NCBI GenBank assembly: GCA_964235605.1
Contig: CAXSCR010000043.1
Coordinates: forward strand, 1 to 40,362
DNA length: 40,362 bases
Source: DATCRE01 sp964235605
GTDB lineage: Bacteria > Bacteroidota > Bacteroidia > Cytophagales > Cyclobacteriaceae
Direction: 5' to 3'
Shown: piece by piece, positions 32,497 through 40,362 of the stretch
Layout of the letters: each line of letters begins with the position of its first letter
Position numbering within the stretch: the stretch's first letter is position 1
Notes under the pieces: model-generated
Told to the model about the DNA's origin: nothing
Databases searched by the model: none
Seen by the model: the letters and a program-made list of their open reading frames with translations, nothing else
Position numbers and translations under genes: made by a program

Positions 32497-32982
32497 ATGG
32501 ACATCATGAGTAAAAAAATATCGTACTACACAAAGGAAGGGTTGGATAGATTAACCCATGAATTAAGTGATTTGAAGACTAAGGGGCGTTCAAGTATTGC
32601 ACGTCAAATTGCCGAAGCACGAGATAAAGGCGATTTAAGCGAGAACGCTGAGTACGATGCGGCCAAGGATGCACAAGGACATCTCGAAGCAAAAATAGCA
32701 CAACTTGAAGATCTATTAAGCGGCGCGCGCTTGCTCGATGAGAACAATATTGATATTAGTCGTGTTTCGATTCTTTCAAAAGTAACTATCAAGAATAAAA
32801 AGAATGGTGCTGCAGTTACCTATACATTGGTTTCAGAAGAAGAAGCTGATCTTAAATTAGGTAAGATCTCAACCATGTCTCCGATTGGTAAAGGCTTGTT
32901 GGGTAAAAAAATAGGGGAGTCGGCTCAGATTAAAACACCAGCTGGCGAACTTGAATTTGAAGTTGTTAATATTAGTCTTTAG
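32497..32982 (+). CDS. greA: Transcription elongation factor GreA
   Basis: This 161-aa protein rescues backtracked RNA polymerase by stimulating transcript cleavage. The N-terminal coiled coil carries the functional tip ARDKGDLSENAEYDAAKDAQG (about 42-62) with the acidic residues that coordinate the catalytic Mg2+; the C-terminal FKBP-like domain ends PIGKGLLGKKIGESAQIKTPAGELEFEV. The length and SENAEY motif point to GreA rather than GreB. ATG at 32497 is the longest start; ATG at 32506 gives MSKKISYYTKEG, closer to the usual GreA N-terminus. It is followed by the HIT gene after 8 nt, forming a two-gene unit. Confidence 0.95.
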   Translation: MDIMSKKISYYTKEGLDRLTHELSDLKTKGRSSIARQIAEARDKGDLSENAEYDAAKDAQGHLEAKIAQLEDLLSGARLLDENNIDISRVSILSKVTIKNKKNGAAVTYTLVSEEEADLKLGKISTMSPIGKGLLGKKIGESAQIKTPAGELEFEVVNISL

Positions 32983-32990
32983 GTTTCATT

Positions 32991-33383
32991 ATGCCTAGCA
33001 TTTTTACCCGAATTATAAACCGAGAAATTCCAGGACACATAGTTGCTGAAGATGAAAATTATATTGCTTTTTTGGATGTAAACCCGTTGGTAAAAGGTCA
33101 TACTTTGGTTGTACCCAAACAAGAAATTGATTTCATTTTTGATCTTGATGATAATGCCTTAGCAGGATTAACCTTATTTGCAAAAAAGGTAGCGCATGCA
33201 ATTAAGAAATCAGTTCCTTGTAAGCGTATTGGTGTTGCCGTTATAGGACTTGAAGTGCCTCATACGCATATCCATCTTGTGCCTATGAATGCCATGGGAG
33301 ATATAAATTTTACAAAGTCAAAATTAAATCCTAGCAAGGACGAGTTAGCTGAGGTAGCAGGTAGAATTCGGAAAGCAATTTAA
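32991..33383 (+). CDS. HIT family nucleotide-binding protein
   Basis: This 130-aa histidine-triad protein hydrolyses nucleotide phosphoramidates or dinucleoside polyphosphates. The catalytic triad motif is HTHIHLVP (about 92-99) and the N-terminal FTRIINREIPGHIVAEDENYIAFLDVNPLVKGHTLVVPK is the standard HIT start. It starts with ATG at 32991, 8 nt after greA. It converges on gpsA with 26 bp between stops and no evident terminator. Confidence 0.94.
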   Translation: MPSIFTRIINREIPGHIVAEDENYIAFLDVNPLVKGHTLVVPKQEIDFIFDLDDNALAGLTLFAKKVAHAIKKSVPCKRIGVAVIGLEVPHTHIHLVPMNAMGDINFTKSKLNPSKDELAEVAGRIRKAI

Positions 33384-33409
33384 CTTGCTAGTTTCACGAT
33401 GTTTCTAAT

Positions 33410-34468
33410 TTAGAGGAAATCGATATCTACATTCAGTGGATACCTCATTAAATAATCTACAGCTTGTTTTACAGTAAGGTCTTCAAATAAAACTTTGTAA
33501 AGTGTACTTGTTATAGGGGCACGCACCTTATAATAATCTGCGCATTTCTTCACAATACGAACGGTGTTAATCCCTTCGGCAACTTCATCTGTATTTGCTA
33601 AAATCTCTTGTAGCGTTTTTCCTTCTGCGAGTTGATGGCCTATCTGAAAATTTCTACTTAGAGAGCTATTACATGTAGTAACTAAATCGCCAACGCCAGC
33701 TACGCCTAAAAATGCAGTTGTGTTACCCCCTAAGGCCCGGCCTAAGTAAATCATCTCAACCATTCCTCTACTTACAAGCAGGCCTTTTGCATTCTCTCCA
33801 TAACCCATACCGCTAATTGCGCCCGCCGCGATAGCAATGATATTTTTTAATACACCTGCCAATTCAACACCCACTAAATCTTTATTACCGTAGACTTGAA
33901 ATCTGTCGTTTCTTAAGAGGCGCTTGCCTAGATTAATGACCTCATCAAAATGGCTAGCAATTACAGTTGCACTTGGATGACGTTCTGCAAGTTCTCGAGA
34001 AAGATTTGGTCCTCCGAGACAACCAACACGTACCACTACGCTTTCTTCTCTTATTACTTCACTCATTGTTTTAACCTGACTCCGATTTAATTTGGTAGCG
34101 GTTTCTATGGTTTGCGTGTTAGGTAGGGTAAGATCTAATCCTTTGGTACCATGAATTAAAATATGATAGGGATGAAGGTAAGGTGAGAGCTTCTTCATCA
34201 TATCACGAAAATGCACTGAAGGAACTATCGGAAAAATTACTTCACACTCATTTGCAAGATAAGTAAGGTCATTTGTAGGATGCACTTGCACGTCCATCTT
34301 ATGGCCACGATTTTCTCGCTTCTCCAGTATGCGTTGAACAACCTTTTCGTCACGAGCATAAAGCAAAACCTTTTTATGGCAGGCTAGCAGATTTGCTACC
34401 ACACTTCCAAAATTTCCCGCGCCGATCACCCCGATCGGTTTATCGTCAGATAAACTTTTCAAGGTCAT
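33410..34468 (-). CDS. gpsA: Glycerol-3-phosphate dehydrogenase [NAD(P)+]
   Basis: This 352-aa cytoplasmic enzyme reduces dihydroxyacetone phosphate to sn-glycerol-3-phosphate for phospholipid synthesis. The N-terminal Rossmann loop is GVIGAGNFGS (13-22); VFPIVPS and HGTKGLD follow; the catalytic lysine is in GVELAGVLKNIIAIAAG, and GVAGVGDLVTTC marks the C-terminal domain. It starts with ATG at 34468. That start lies inside the end of the acyltransferase gene (23-nt overlap), so G3P formation and its acylation are translationally coupled. Confidence 0.95.
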   Translation of the reverse strand: MTLKSLSDDKPIGVIGAGNFGSVVANLLACHKKVLLYARDEKVVQRILEKRENRGHKMDVQVHPTNDLTYLANECEVIFPIVPSVHFRDMMKKLSPYLHPYHILIHGTKGLDLTLPNTQTIETATKLNRSQVKTMSEVIREESVVVRVGCLGGPNLSRELAERHPSATVIASHFDEVINLGKRLLRNDRFQVYGNKDLVGVELAGVLKNIIAIAAGAISGMGYGENAKGLLVSRGMVEMIYLGRALGGNTTAFLGVAGVGDLVTTCNSSLSRNFQIGHQLAEGKTLQEILANTDEVAEGINTVRIVKKCADYYKVRAPITSTLYKVLFEDLTVKQAVDYLMRYPLNVDIDFL

Positions 34469-36140
34469 AGCCGACTAACCGATTATGATAATAGTAAAGT
34501 GTATTCAAATCTTGCGTGATAATATTGCCTTCCTTATTAAAAAGAAGTGGCCTCTTTAAATGAAAGATACCTGTGTTTTCAAGACCATGGCGTATTACGA
34601 GATCTACCTTACCTTTTAAATGTGTGGCGGTATTAACATTTTTCTCTTCTTTCATCCAATAAATTTGTTTCCGCACACGTTTAAAAGTTTTACGGAACTC
34701 TTCATAAGGTAAGGATAACTCTTCTTCAGGCAATCTTAGTAATCCAAACAAATCTAGCTGCGGGTGTTTCTTTTGCCACATCTCAAATGCAACAAACGCC
34801 ACAACATGACTGCTAAATACACGATTAATGCGATGATACTCTTTTACTATTTTCTGACTTAGCATTCGGGTATACTCGTCTTCACGCTGTGCATCAATAG
34901 TTAACACACCATCAGATTTAAAATAATCACGTGTTTCTAAAGTCCTGCCTTCGTGATCAAGACTATTACCTTCGTCATCAACATAATTACCCATCACATC
35001 AAGCCCACGCCCAATAGATACAGATATGTTTGAGCCCTTAGTAAAAAACTTAAAGAGAAACTTAAGCATGTGCCAGCTTCCATAGGGGTCATGCTCTGGA
35101 AGGTAGCGGTCTTGTCCCTTTACTGCGAGATAGTCATCTATTAAATCGGGGGCTTCAAGTACAAAATGATAATTTAGTGTTACTGGGACAATGTAAATTT
35201 TTCTTACTTCCTGTCCTTCTGGCGTCTCCATGTAAAGATTACGCTGAGCCTCTACCGTGGAGCTAAGCAGACCTAGCTTTAGATTTTTTTCTATAACGCC
35301 AGATCTAGATCGCGTGCCACCGGGAAAGAACAAACTATGTGCACCTTTCTGTATCGCGAGCGTTGAATATAACTTTAGCGTTTCAAGATAGGGTAGGTTC
35401 TTTTTTCTACGATCTACTTTATATGCGCCAAGGCTATTCATGAAGTACGCAAAAATCTTGATATTAAAAAGATTAAGCCCCGCTCCATATATAAATGCCG
35501 GCAGACCGAGTGCATGTATAACCCATCCAATAAGTATTGAATCAAGATTGCTAAAGTGCGTAGGAACCATAATTACGGTTCCTTTTTTTGCAAGTCTGCG
35601 AAGTTGGCCAACTTTACCAACAACATGAATTTTATCTCGTAATGTGTAACGGTTTCGAAAAAAGGCGCCAAACTTTTTTACACGCGCTCCATTAAGCAAC
35701 CGCGAAAACCAAAATTTAATCATCTCACGGGTAAAACGATATGATGTAGGCTTAAAATTACCAGCTATTTCATTTGCATAACGAGAGACAATACGCAACA
35801 GTAATCCATCGACTTTTGAATCAGTTTCTTCTATCGGTTTTGAGCCTAAACCCACAAGCTCTTCTTTCATTTGCGCCCAAAAGATATGTTCGTCTTTCGG
35901 ATCAACACGCCAGCGATTACGCTTGATTCGTTGTTGTTCACGATAAACTGTAGCCTCCAGCTCATCCATTAACCTCTTCGTTCCTGGACGCAACTCTTTT
36001 ATTCGTTCAAAAGATTTTTGTGCTACTTCTTCTATGAACTCCTTCCTATTCTTACTCAATTGGTATACTGGCCAATCGGGTATACCGTCAAGGATAGGCT
36101 TGTACTTCTTGGTTTTATTTTTCTTTTCTACTATTTCCAT
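34446..36140 (-). CDS. PlsB-like glycerol-3-phosphate 1-O-acyltransferase
   Basis: From the ATG at 36140 this is 564 aa; a TTG four codons upstream (36152) is possible but overlaps a -7-like box. The acyltransferase domain holds the catalytic HX4D as HFSNLD (about 195-200 from the ATG), followed by FFPGGTRSRSG (block III, PGG instead of the usual PEG). Flanking N- and C-terminal helical regions are of PlsB type. It is predicted to acylate position 1 of G3P at the membrane. The coding overlap with gpsA, which makes its substrate, supports this. An alternative reading is a 1-acyl-G3P acyltransferase, but the length favours the PlsB group. Confidence 0.85.
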   Translation of the reverse strand: MEIVEKKNKTKKYKPILDGIPDWPVYQLSKNRKEFIEEVAQKSFERIKELRPGTKRLMDELEATVYREQQRIKRNRWRVDPKDEHIFWAQMKEELVGLGSKPIEETDSKVDGLLLRIVSRYANEIAGNFKPTSYRFTREMIKFWFSRLLNGARVKKFGAFFRNRYTLRDKIHVVGKVGQLRRLAKKGTVIMVPTHFSNLDSILIGWVIHALGLPAFIYGAGLNLFNIKIFAYFMNSLGAYKVDRRKKNLPYLETLKLYSTLAIQKGAHSLFFPGGTRSRSGVIEKNLKLGLLSSTVEAQRNLYMETPEGQEVRKIYIVPVTLNYHFVLEAPDLIDDYLAVKGQDRYLPEHDPYGSWHMLKFLFKFFTKGSNISVSIGRGLDVMGNYVDDEGNSLDHEGRTLETRDYFKSDGVLTIDAQREDEYTRMLSQKIVKEYHRINRVFSSHVVAFVAFEMWQKKHPQLDLFGLLRLPEEELSLPYEEFRKTFKRVRKQIYWMKEEKNVNTATHLKGKVDLVIRHGLENTGIFHLKRPLLFNKEGNIITQDLNTLYYYHNRLVGYDLEKFI

Positions 36141-36149
36141 AGCGGGCTG

Positions 36150-36157
36150 CAAAGTAA
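36150..36157 (-). promoter_or_regulatory. -7-like box before acyltransferase-gpsA operon
   Basis: On the minus strand TTacTTTG (one mismatch to TAnnTTTG) ends 9 nt before the ATG at 36140, implying a very short leader. Confidence 0.4.
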
Positions 36158-36195
36158 TACAATTAATGCATCTTTAGCCTAAGAAAAGGTTTGAT

Positions 36196-36435
36196 TTAAA
36201 CGCTTTGCAAAGCTTTGTTTAAAGATTGTGCCATGGATTCAAATTGTGTTAATACCTGATTAATAAAACTTTCAGTAACAATTTTGTATAGGTCACCTTC
36301 ATTAATTAATTCAAATTGATCGATTTTGTAGGTCTGTTCTAAATATCCCTGCTCAAACTTAATCAGATATCGATTGTTCCACAGATAAATGGTGATTTTA
36401 CAAGTGGGATTAGGTATTTCACCTACAACACGCAT
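36196..36435 (-). CDS. Small conserved-looking protein (79 aa)
   Basis: The protein begins MRVVGEIPNPTCKITIYLWNNRYLIKFEQGYLEQTYKI, which reads as a compact beta-sheet, followed by a helix-rich C-terminus (ESFINQVLTQFESMAQSLNKAL). I recognise no named domain; similar short proteins occur in Cytophagales as hypothetical proteins. It starts with ATG at 36435 and lies 55 nt upstream of the acyltransferase start and 44 nt downstream of the next small gene, all on the minus strand. Coding is supported by balanced composition and length; function is unknown. Confidence 0.65.
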   Translation of the reverse strand: MRVVGEIPNPTCKITIYLWNNRYLIKFEQGYLEQTYKIDQFELINEGDLYKIVTESFINQVLTQFESMAQSLNKALQSV

Positions 36436-36479
36436 AACTGCTAAATTTATTTTGAGTAAGAGATAAACAAGAATGGAAG

Positions 36480-36662
36480 TTAGAACTTGTTTTGCTCATT
36501 GGGTAATACAAGCTTCTCCTTAACGGAACCCAACTCCTGTTGCAAATTCCGAAACACAGTACTATTCATGAGATTATCGTCTTTCATCTGTCGGATGATC
36601 TTTTGAAGTTCATTCTCACGCTTGCGCAAGGACGACTTCAGATTAGTATGATCAAGCTTCAT
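36480..36662 (-). CDS. Small coiled-coil protein (60 aa)
   Basis: The protein begins MKLDHTNLKSSLRKRENELQKIIRQMKDDNLMNSTVFRNLQQEL and is predicted almost wholly helical with a heptad-like spacing of leucine and isoleucine, suggesting a short coiled coil. No family is recognised. It starts with ATG at 36662 and is first in a same-strand series with the 79-aa gene and the lipid genes. It could be real or a chance reading frame; the strong helix pattern and position favour real. Confidence 0.5.
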   Translation of the reverse strand: MKLDHTNLKSSLRKRENELQKIIRQMKDDNLMNSTVFRNLQQELGSVKEKLVLPNEQNKF

Positions 36663-36918
36663 GTATAACAGGTTAGGTTTAGAAAATCGAAAGTACGAAA
36701 GAATTATAGCTTATGGTAATTTTTAATTTCTTGCTTTATAATTTTTTTAGCTCATATTATCAATGATAAATAATGTATGCGTTAGTCTATAAAATAAGCT
36801 TTTAATAGTCGAAAAAATGCAGCGTGAAATGAAGAATAAATCGATAACTACTTCGTTATTTCGTTTGTTCTTTCAAGTTAACAAACAAGGCTTTATATTG
36901 TAACCTTGTGAGCTTATT
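36663..36918. other. Divergent intergenic region, 256 bp
   Basis: This AT-rich region separates the minus-strand small genes from the plus-strand T9SS gene and should hold promoters for both. TAacCTTG at 36901-36908 resembles a -7 box (one mismatch) but has no -33 partner. GTTTGTT (36863-36869) and AACAAAC (36880-36886) form an inverted repeat. No gene or RNA is recognised. Confidence 0.4.
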
Positions 36919-39882
36919 ATGTGTTCTACGATTATGGCGTTTCTCCTAAATAGCATGAATTATATTCTGCGTTTAAACAGACTTTTAAAAAAATCAGGTC
37001 TGCTTGCTTTGCTTTTTGTTTTTTTAACAACCTATCATGCGTTCGGTACCCATTTGAGGGCAGGTGAAATTATTGTTAAAAATCTTGGCGGAGTAGGCTT
37101 AACGTTTAGTATAACCGTTATTGTTTACACCAACACTAGTGAAACGAATGTTTTATTCGGTGGAGACGGTGCAGGAATAGATTTTGGTGACGGGAGTTTT
37201 CATCTGGTTCCTTATGTTGAGAATGAAATCAGACTGGACTTAGATCCGACTGGTAGTATTGCAACGGCAAGTTATACGACACTTCATACTTATACTGGGT
37301 TTAGCAACTACACCATTAGCTATGTTGAAGCCAACAGAAATGCCGGTGTGCTCAATATGTTGAACTCTGTTGATACGCCGTTTTACATTGAAACATCTAT
37401 AAATATTGATCCACTTTATGGATATAATAGCTCTCCACAATTCCTTGTTCCACCAATTGATAGAGGTTGCGTTGGTCAAGCATGGTCACATAATCCTGGC
37501 GCATTTGATCCAGATGTTCTTACAAATAACAGCAGTGATAGCTTAGCTTATGAATTGGTAGTTCCATTTATGAGTAGAAATTTAATGGTAAATGGCTATC
37601 GCTCTCCCGCTAGTGCTGACTTTGGAGGTACAAGTGAAAATGGTGGAACACCAACCTTTAAAATCAATAGTAGAACAGGAACTATTCTTTGGGATGCTCC
37701 AGGAACTGTAGGTGAATACAACATAGCTTTTATCGTAAAAGAGTTGAGAAACATTAGAGGTGTTTGGCGTGAACTAAGCCGCGTTCGGCGTGATATGCAG
37801 ATAATTATTGATGATTGTGAAGATTATAGACCAGACCTTAAAGTACCTAATGATACGTGTGTTGTTGCAGGTACTATTTTAAAAGCTAACATAATAGGAT
37901 TTGATAGTCCAAAGGATGTTCCGCCTGATGATGTAAAAATTCAAGCTTTCTCTGATATCTTTGAATTAGCGTCAGCACAGTCTCCTGCGAAAGTTGATCC
38001 CGCTGTTCCTGCGTTCAGGCCGTCGCCTAGTACTTTAAAATTTGAATGGAATACAAACTGCGGTCATGTTAAAGATCAACCTTATCAAGTTGTTTTTAAA
38101 GTTACCGATAAAGCCAGTGATGCCAGGCTAGCTACATTTAAAACATGGTTCATTACGGTAGTGGGGCCGGCGCCAAAGTGGAAAGATGCGCAATTGGATT
38201 TACCAACTAGGAGTGCTCATCTTGAATGGAAGCCATATCAATGTTTGAATGCTGAGAAAATGCAAGTATGGCGTCGCATAGATGACTCCAATTATGTTCC
38301 AGGTAATTGCGAAACAGGAATGCCCGAATCATTAGGCTACACCCTCCTAGATGTAATTTCAATTAAGGATCCTTCAAATGAGCCAGTTACTAACTATATA
38401 GATAAAGGACTAAAGGCCGGCACCAAATATTGTTACAGGTTGGTTGCTGTGTATCCACAATCTAAAGGAAGTGCCAAAAGTTACGTTTCGTTAGATACGT
38501 GCATAGCGCCCTTTAAAACTCAAGAACCAATTATTACAAAAGTTTCTGTAGACTCTACAGATATTGTTATGGGACAAATTTCAGTTGGATGGCATGTGCC
38601 CCTAGTTGGACCAATAGGGTCATACACTTACCAAGTTTATAGAGGAGCAGGGTTTTCAGGAGCACCAGGTGCAGTACCCGTTTATACTGGAAATTTGACA
38701 AGCTTTGTAGATACAAATCTAAACACAAAAGAAAATGTTTATAACTATAGGGTTGTAGCTTTTGATACTGGTGATCTAGCTTTTAGGGATACTTCATCAG
38801 TTGCTTCTTCAGTGCGTTTAGAGACAAAATCACAAATCAAAAAAATTGAGTTGAATTGGAGTGCAGAGGTTCCATGGTCACTTCAAAGTCAAGATTATCC
38901 AACGCATGCAATATTTCGTGGTCCAGAAGGGTCCAAAGGAATTACTGATATGGATAGCATTGGTGTAGCATACATTACCACAGATGGCTTACGTTTTGTC
39001 GATAGTGGTGAGTTTGGTAATACACCACTGGTTGATGATTCGACTTATTGTTATGTTATTAAAACCTATGGCACGTATGGAAATGATGATGCACCAGAGC
39101 TGAATGGGCTTATTAATTATTCTCAAAAGAGATGTGCACAAACAGGAGACAGCATTCCTCCATGTAAACTTCTGCCTCCAATTAAAAGCACAGCAAAATA
39201 TAGCGACTGTACTGATTACATTGCAAAATTTGGTTGTGACAATGATGAATACATCAATATTCTCACTTGGAATAGACCTGATAATGAAGCGTGTAGAAAT
39301 GATATTTCAGGATATAAGATTTTTTCAGCCTCATCAATAGATGGTACCTATGTTGAGCTCAAAACTAAACCAAATCCCGTAAGAGACACTGTTTACAGTG
39401 ATACATTACGCTCTTCTTTTAAACGTTGTTATAAAATAGCTGCTGTTGATAATTCAAATAATATGGGTGAGCTAAGTGAGCCCATGTGTATCGACAATTG
39501 CCCTTATTACGAATTACCCAATGTGTTTACGCCAAACGGTGACAATTGTAATGACACATTTAGTGCATACCGAAATACCAATTCACAAGGAGAAATTGGA
39601 AAATGTCATGCACTGCTGGATAATAAGCTTAGATGTCCACGTTTTGTTCAAAGTGTTGTATGCCATATTTATAATCGTTGGGGTAAAGAAGTATTTAGCT
39701 ATACAGGTAAAATTTCAGATGAAAGTAATAGTAGTATTTATATTGATTGGGATGGCCGTGATAACGCAGGCGTGGACCTGGCAACGGCAGTTTATTATTA
39801 CAGCGTTGAAGTAACTTTTGATGTAATAGATCCCTCAGATAAGATAAAGGTTTATAAAGGATGGGTGCATCTTGTCCGTTAA
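36919..39882 (+). CDS. Large cysteine-rich T9SS-secreted protein with gliding-motility C-terminal domain
   Basis: This 987-aa exported protein has a signal peptide in LLKKSGLLALLFVFLTTYHAFG before THLRAGEI. ATG at 36919 gives a long n-region; ATG at 36955 (M13) gives a more usual one. The N-terminal third (about 35-300) resembles the opening domain of large Bacteroidota surface proteins (THLRAGEI...), the middle carries repeated fibronectin-III-like units, and the last ~120 residues are a gliding-motility-associated C-terminal sorting domain (LPNVFTPNGDNCNDTF, IYNRWGKEVFSY, WDGRDNAGVDLATAVYYYSVEV, ending GWVHLVR). That domain contains an insertion of about 25 residues with three cysteines (CHALLDNKLRC, VVCHIYNRWG). 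A DCC-family gene follows after 6 nt. Confidence 0.9.
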   Translation: MCSTIMAFLLNSMNYILRLNRLLKKSGLLALLFVFLTTYHAFGTHLRAGEIIVKNLGGVGLTFSITVIVYTNTSETNVLFGGDGAGIDFGDGSFHLVPYVENEIRLDLDPTGSIATASYTTLHTYTGFSNYTISYVEANRNAGVLNMLNSVDTPFYIETSINIDPLYGYNSSPQFLVPPIDRGCVGQAWSHNPGAFDPDVLTNNSSDSLAYELVVPFMSRNLMVNGYRSPASADFGGTSENGGTPTFKINSRTGTILWDAPGTVGEYNIAFIVKELRNIRGVWRELSRVRRDMQIIIDDCEDYRPDLKVPNDTCVVAGTILKANIIGFDSPKDVPPDDVKIQAFSDIFELASAQSPAKVDPAVPAFRPSPSTLKFEWNTNCGHVKDQPYQVVFKVTDKASDARLATFKTWFITVVGPAPKWKDAQLDLPTRSAHLEWKPYQCLNAEKMQVWRRIDDSNYVPGNCETGMPESLGYTLLDVISIKDPSNEPVTNYIDKGLKAGTKYCYRLVAVYPQSKGSAKSYVSLDTCIAPFKTQEPIITKVSVDSTDIVMGQISVGWHVPLVGPIGSYTYQVYRGAGFSGAPGAVPVYTGNLTSFVDTNLNTKENVYNYRVVAFDTGDLAFRDTSSVASSVRLETKSQIKKIELNWSAEVPWSLQSQDYPTHAIFRGPEGSKGITDMDSIGVAYITTDGLRFVDSGEFGNTPLVDDSTYCYVIKTYGTYGNDDAPELNGLINYSQKRCAQTGDSIPPCKLLPPIKSTAKYSDCTDYIAKFGCDNDEYINILTWNRPDNEACRNDISGYKIFSASSIDGTYVELKTKPNPVRDTVYSDTLRSSFKRCYKIAAVDNSNNMGELSEPMCIDNCPYYELPNVFTPNGDNCNDTFSAYRNTNSQGEIGKCHALLDNKLRCPRFVQSVVCHIYNRWGKEVFSYTGKISDESNSSIYIDWDGRDNAGVDLATAVYYYSVEVTFDVIDPSDKIKVYKGWVHLVR

Positions 39883-39888
39883 GAATTT

Positions 39889-40296
39889 TTGAAAGAAGAT
39901 AGCAAAGTTATATTGTTTGATGGAGTATGTAATCTCTGTAATGGAGCGGTACTGTTTATTATAAAAAGAGACACCAAGAAGAATTTTTTATTCGCATCAT
40001 TACAATCGCAATTCGGGCAAGAACAGTTAAAAAAAAATAACTTTGAGGATTCACTTTTTAAGACCTTAATTTTAATCAATAACCAGCACGTTTTTCTACG
40101 AAGCGATGCGGTTCTTGAAATCGCAAGGCAGCTAGATGGATTATGGCCGATCTTTTATATTTTTAAAATTATCCCGCGTTTTATTCGTGACTCACTTTAT
40201 AATTTCGTCTCCAGAAACAGGTATTCTCTTTTTGGAAAGAGGGAAGTATGTATGCTTCCAAGTGAAGAGGTAGTTTCACGATTTATTGAAAGCTAA
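39889..40296 (+). CDS. DCC (DUF393) family thiol-disulfide oxidoreductase-like protein
   Basis: This 135-aa protein begins KEDSKVILFDGVCNLCNGAVLFIIKRD, with the family's DGVCNLC motif (D-x-x-C-x-x-C) near residues 12-18. The two cysteines are spaced as in thioredoxin-like redox centres. The rest (FLRSDAVLEIARQLDGLWPIFYIFKIIPRFIRDSLYNFVSRNRY) is the conserved helical part of DUF393. The only usable start is TTG at 39889, 6 nt after the stop of the T9SS protein gene. The two genes are probably one transcript, and redox support of the cysteine-rich upstream product is an attractive inference, though no signal peptide is seen here. Confidence 0.87.
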   Translation: MKEDSKVILFDGVCNLCNGAVLFIIKRDTKKNFLFASLQSQFGQEQLKKNNFEDSLFKTLILINNQHVFLRSDAVLEIARQLDGLWPIFYIFKIIPRFIRDSLYNFVSRNRYSLFGKREVCMLPSEEVVSRFIES

Positions 40297-40362
40297 AATT
40301 GATTAAGCTACTTTGTCAAGTTACTGTTTAAATGACTTTACTGACTAGAATCGGCAAGAATG

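Overview
The window looks like a chromosomal segment of a low-GC member of the Bacteroidota, most likely a Cytophagales-type organism. This rests on two secreted proteins with gliding-motility/type IX secretion C-terminal domains, on family content typical of the phylum (DUF4290, DUF3109, DUF177, a soluble-type PlsB-like acyltransferase), and on upstream boxes matching the Bacteroidota -7 consensus TAnnTTTG, with no Shine-Dalgarno-like sequence that I could see. No rRNA, tRNA, CRISPR array, transposase or phage gene was recognised. Nearly all of the window is housekeeping DNA.

Layout. 1-4616 (minus): an RsmF-type rRNA cytosine methyltransferase, pyruvate dehydrogenase E1 beta, and an OmpA/TPR lipoprotein, the last two each closed by a clear terminator. 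4806-11244: a tiny PspC protein (+) facing a minus-strand run. The run holds hisS, hutH and a T9SS-sorted Fn3 protein, joined by stop/start overlaps, then ybaB and a family 2 glycosyltransferase, which also overlap. 11491-12541 (+): a 54-aa basic protein with a textbook Bacteroidota promoter and terminator, then exonuclease III. 12633-17608 (minus): murA, a striking non-coding element, DUF4290 and a UvrD/PcrA helicase. 17711-19190 (+): a TcmP-like protein and a cysteine-rich DUF3109 protein. 19195-21933 (minus): a PD40 beta-propeller membrane protein and a GH51 arabinofuranosidase that lacks a signal peptide.

22043-28290 (minus) is the conserved lipid/translation block pdxA, TerB-like, DUF177, rpmF, fabH, efp, accB, accC. 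28414-33383 (+): rsmA, mgtE, a 2-hydroxyacid dehydrogenase, a membrane pentapeptide-repeat protein, greA and a HIT protein. 33410-36662 (minus): an overlapping gpsA-acyltransferase pair that makes and acylates glycerol-3-phosphate, plus two small conserved-looking proteins. 36919-40296 (+): a 987-aa cysteine-rich T9SS protein followed after 6 nt by a DCC-family thiol-disulfide protein.

The most unusual feature is the non-coding element at 14072-14373, between murA and DUF4290. It is about 300 bp, has 26-bp terminal inverted repeats, and contains two perfect 19-bp-stem hairpins plus two further nested stem-loops. Other points worth checking are an aspartate in place of the catalytic cysteine of MurA (predicted fosfomycin insensitivity), an EF-P loop without the modifiable Lys/Arg, -7 boxes placed only 4-12 nt from start codons at five genes, a promoter box that runs straight into a terminator upstream of greA, and iterated short-word repeats at three gene ends.
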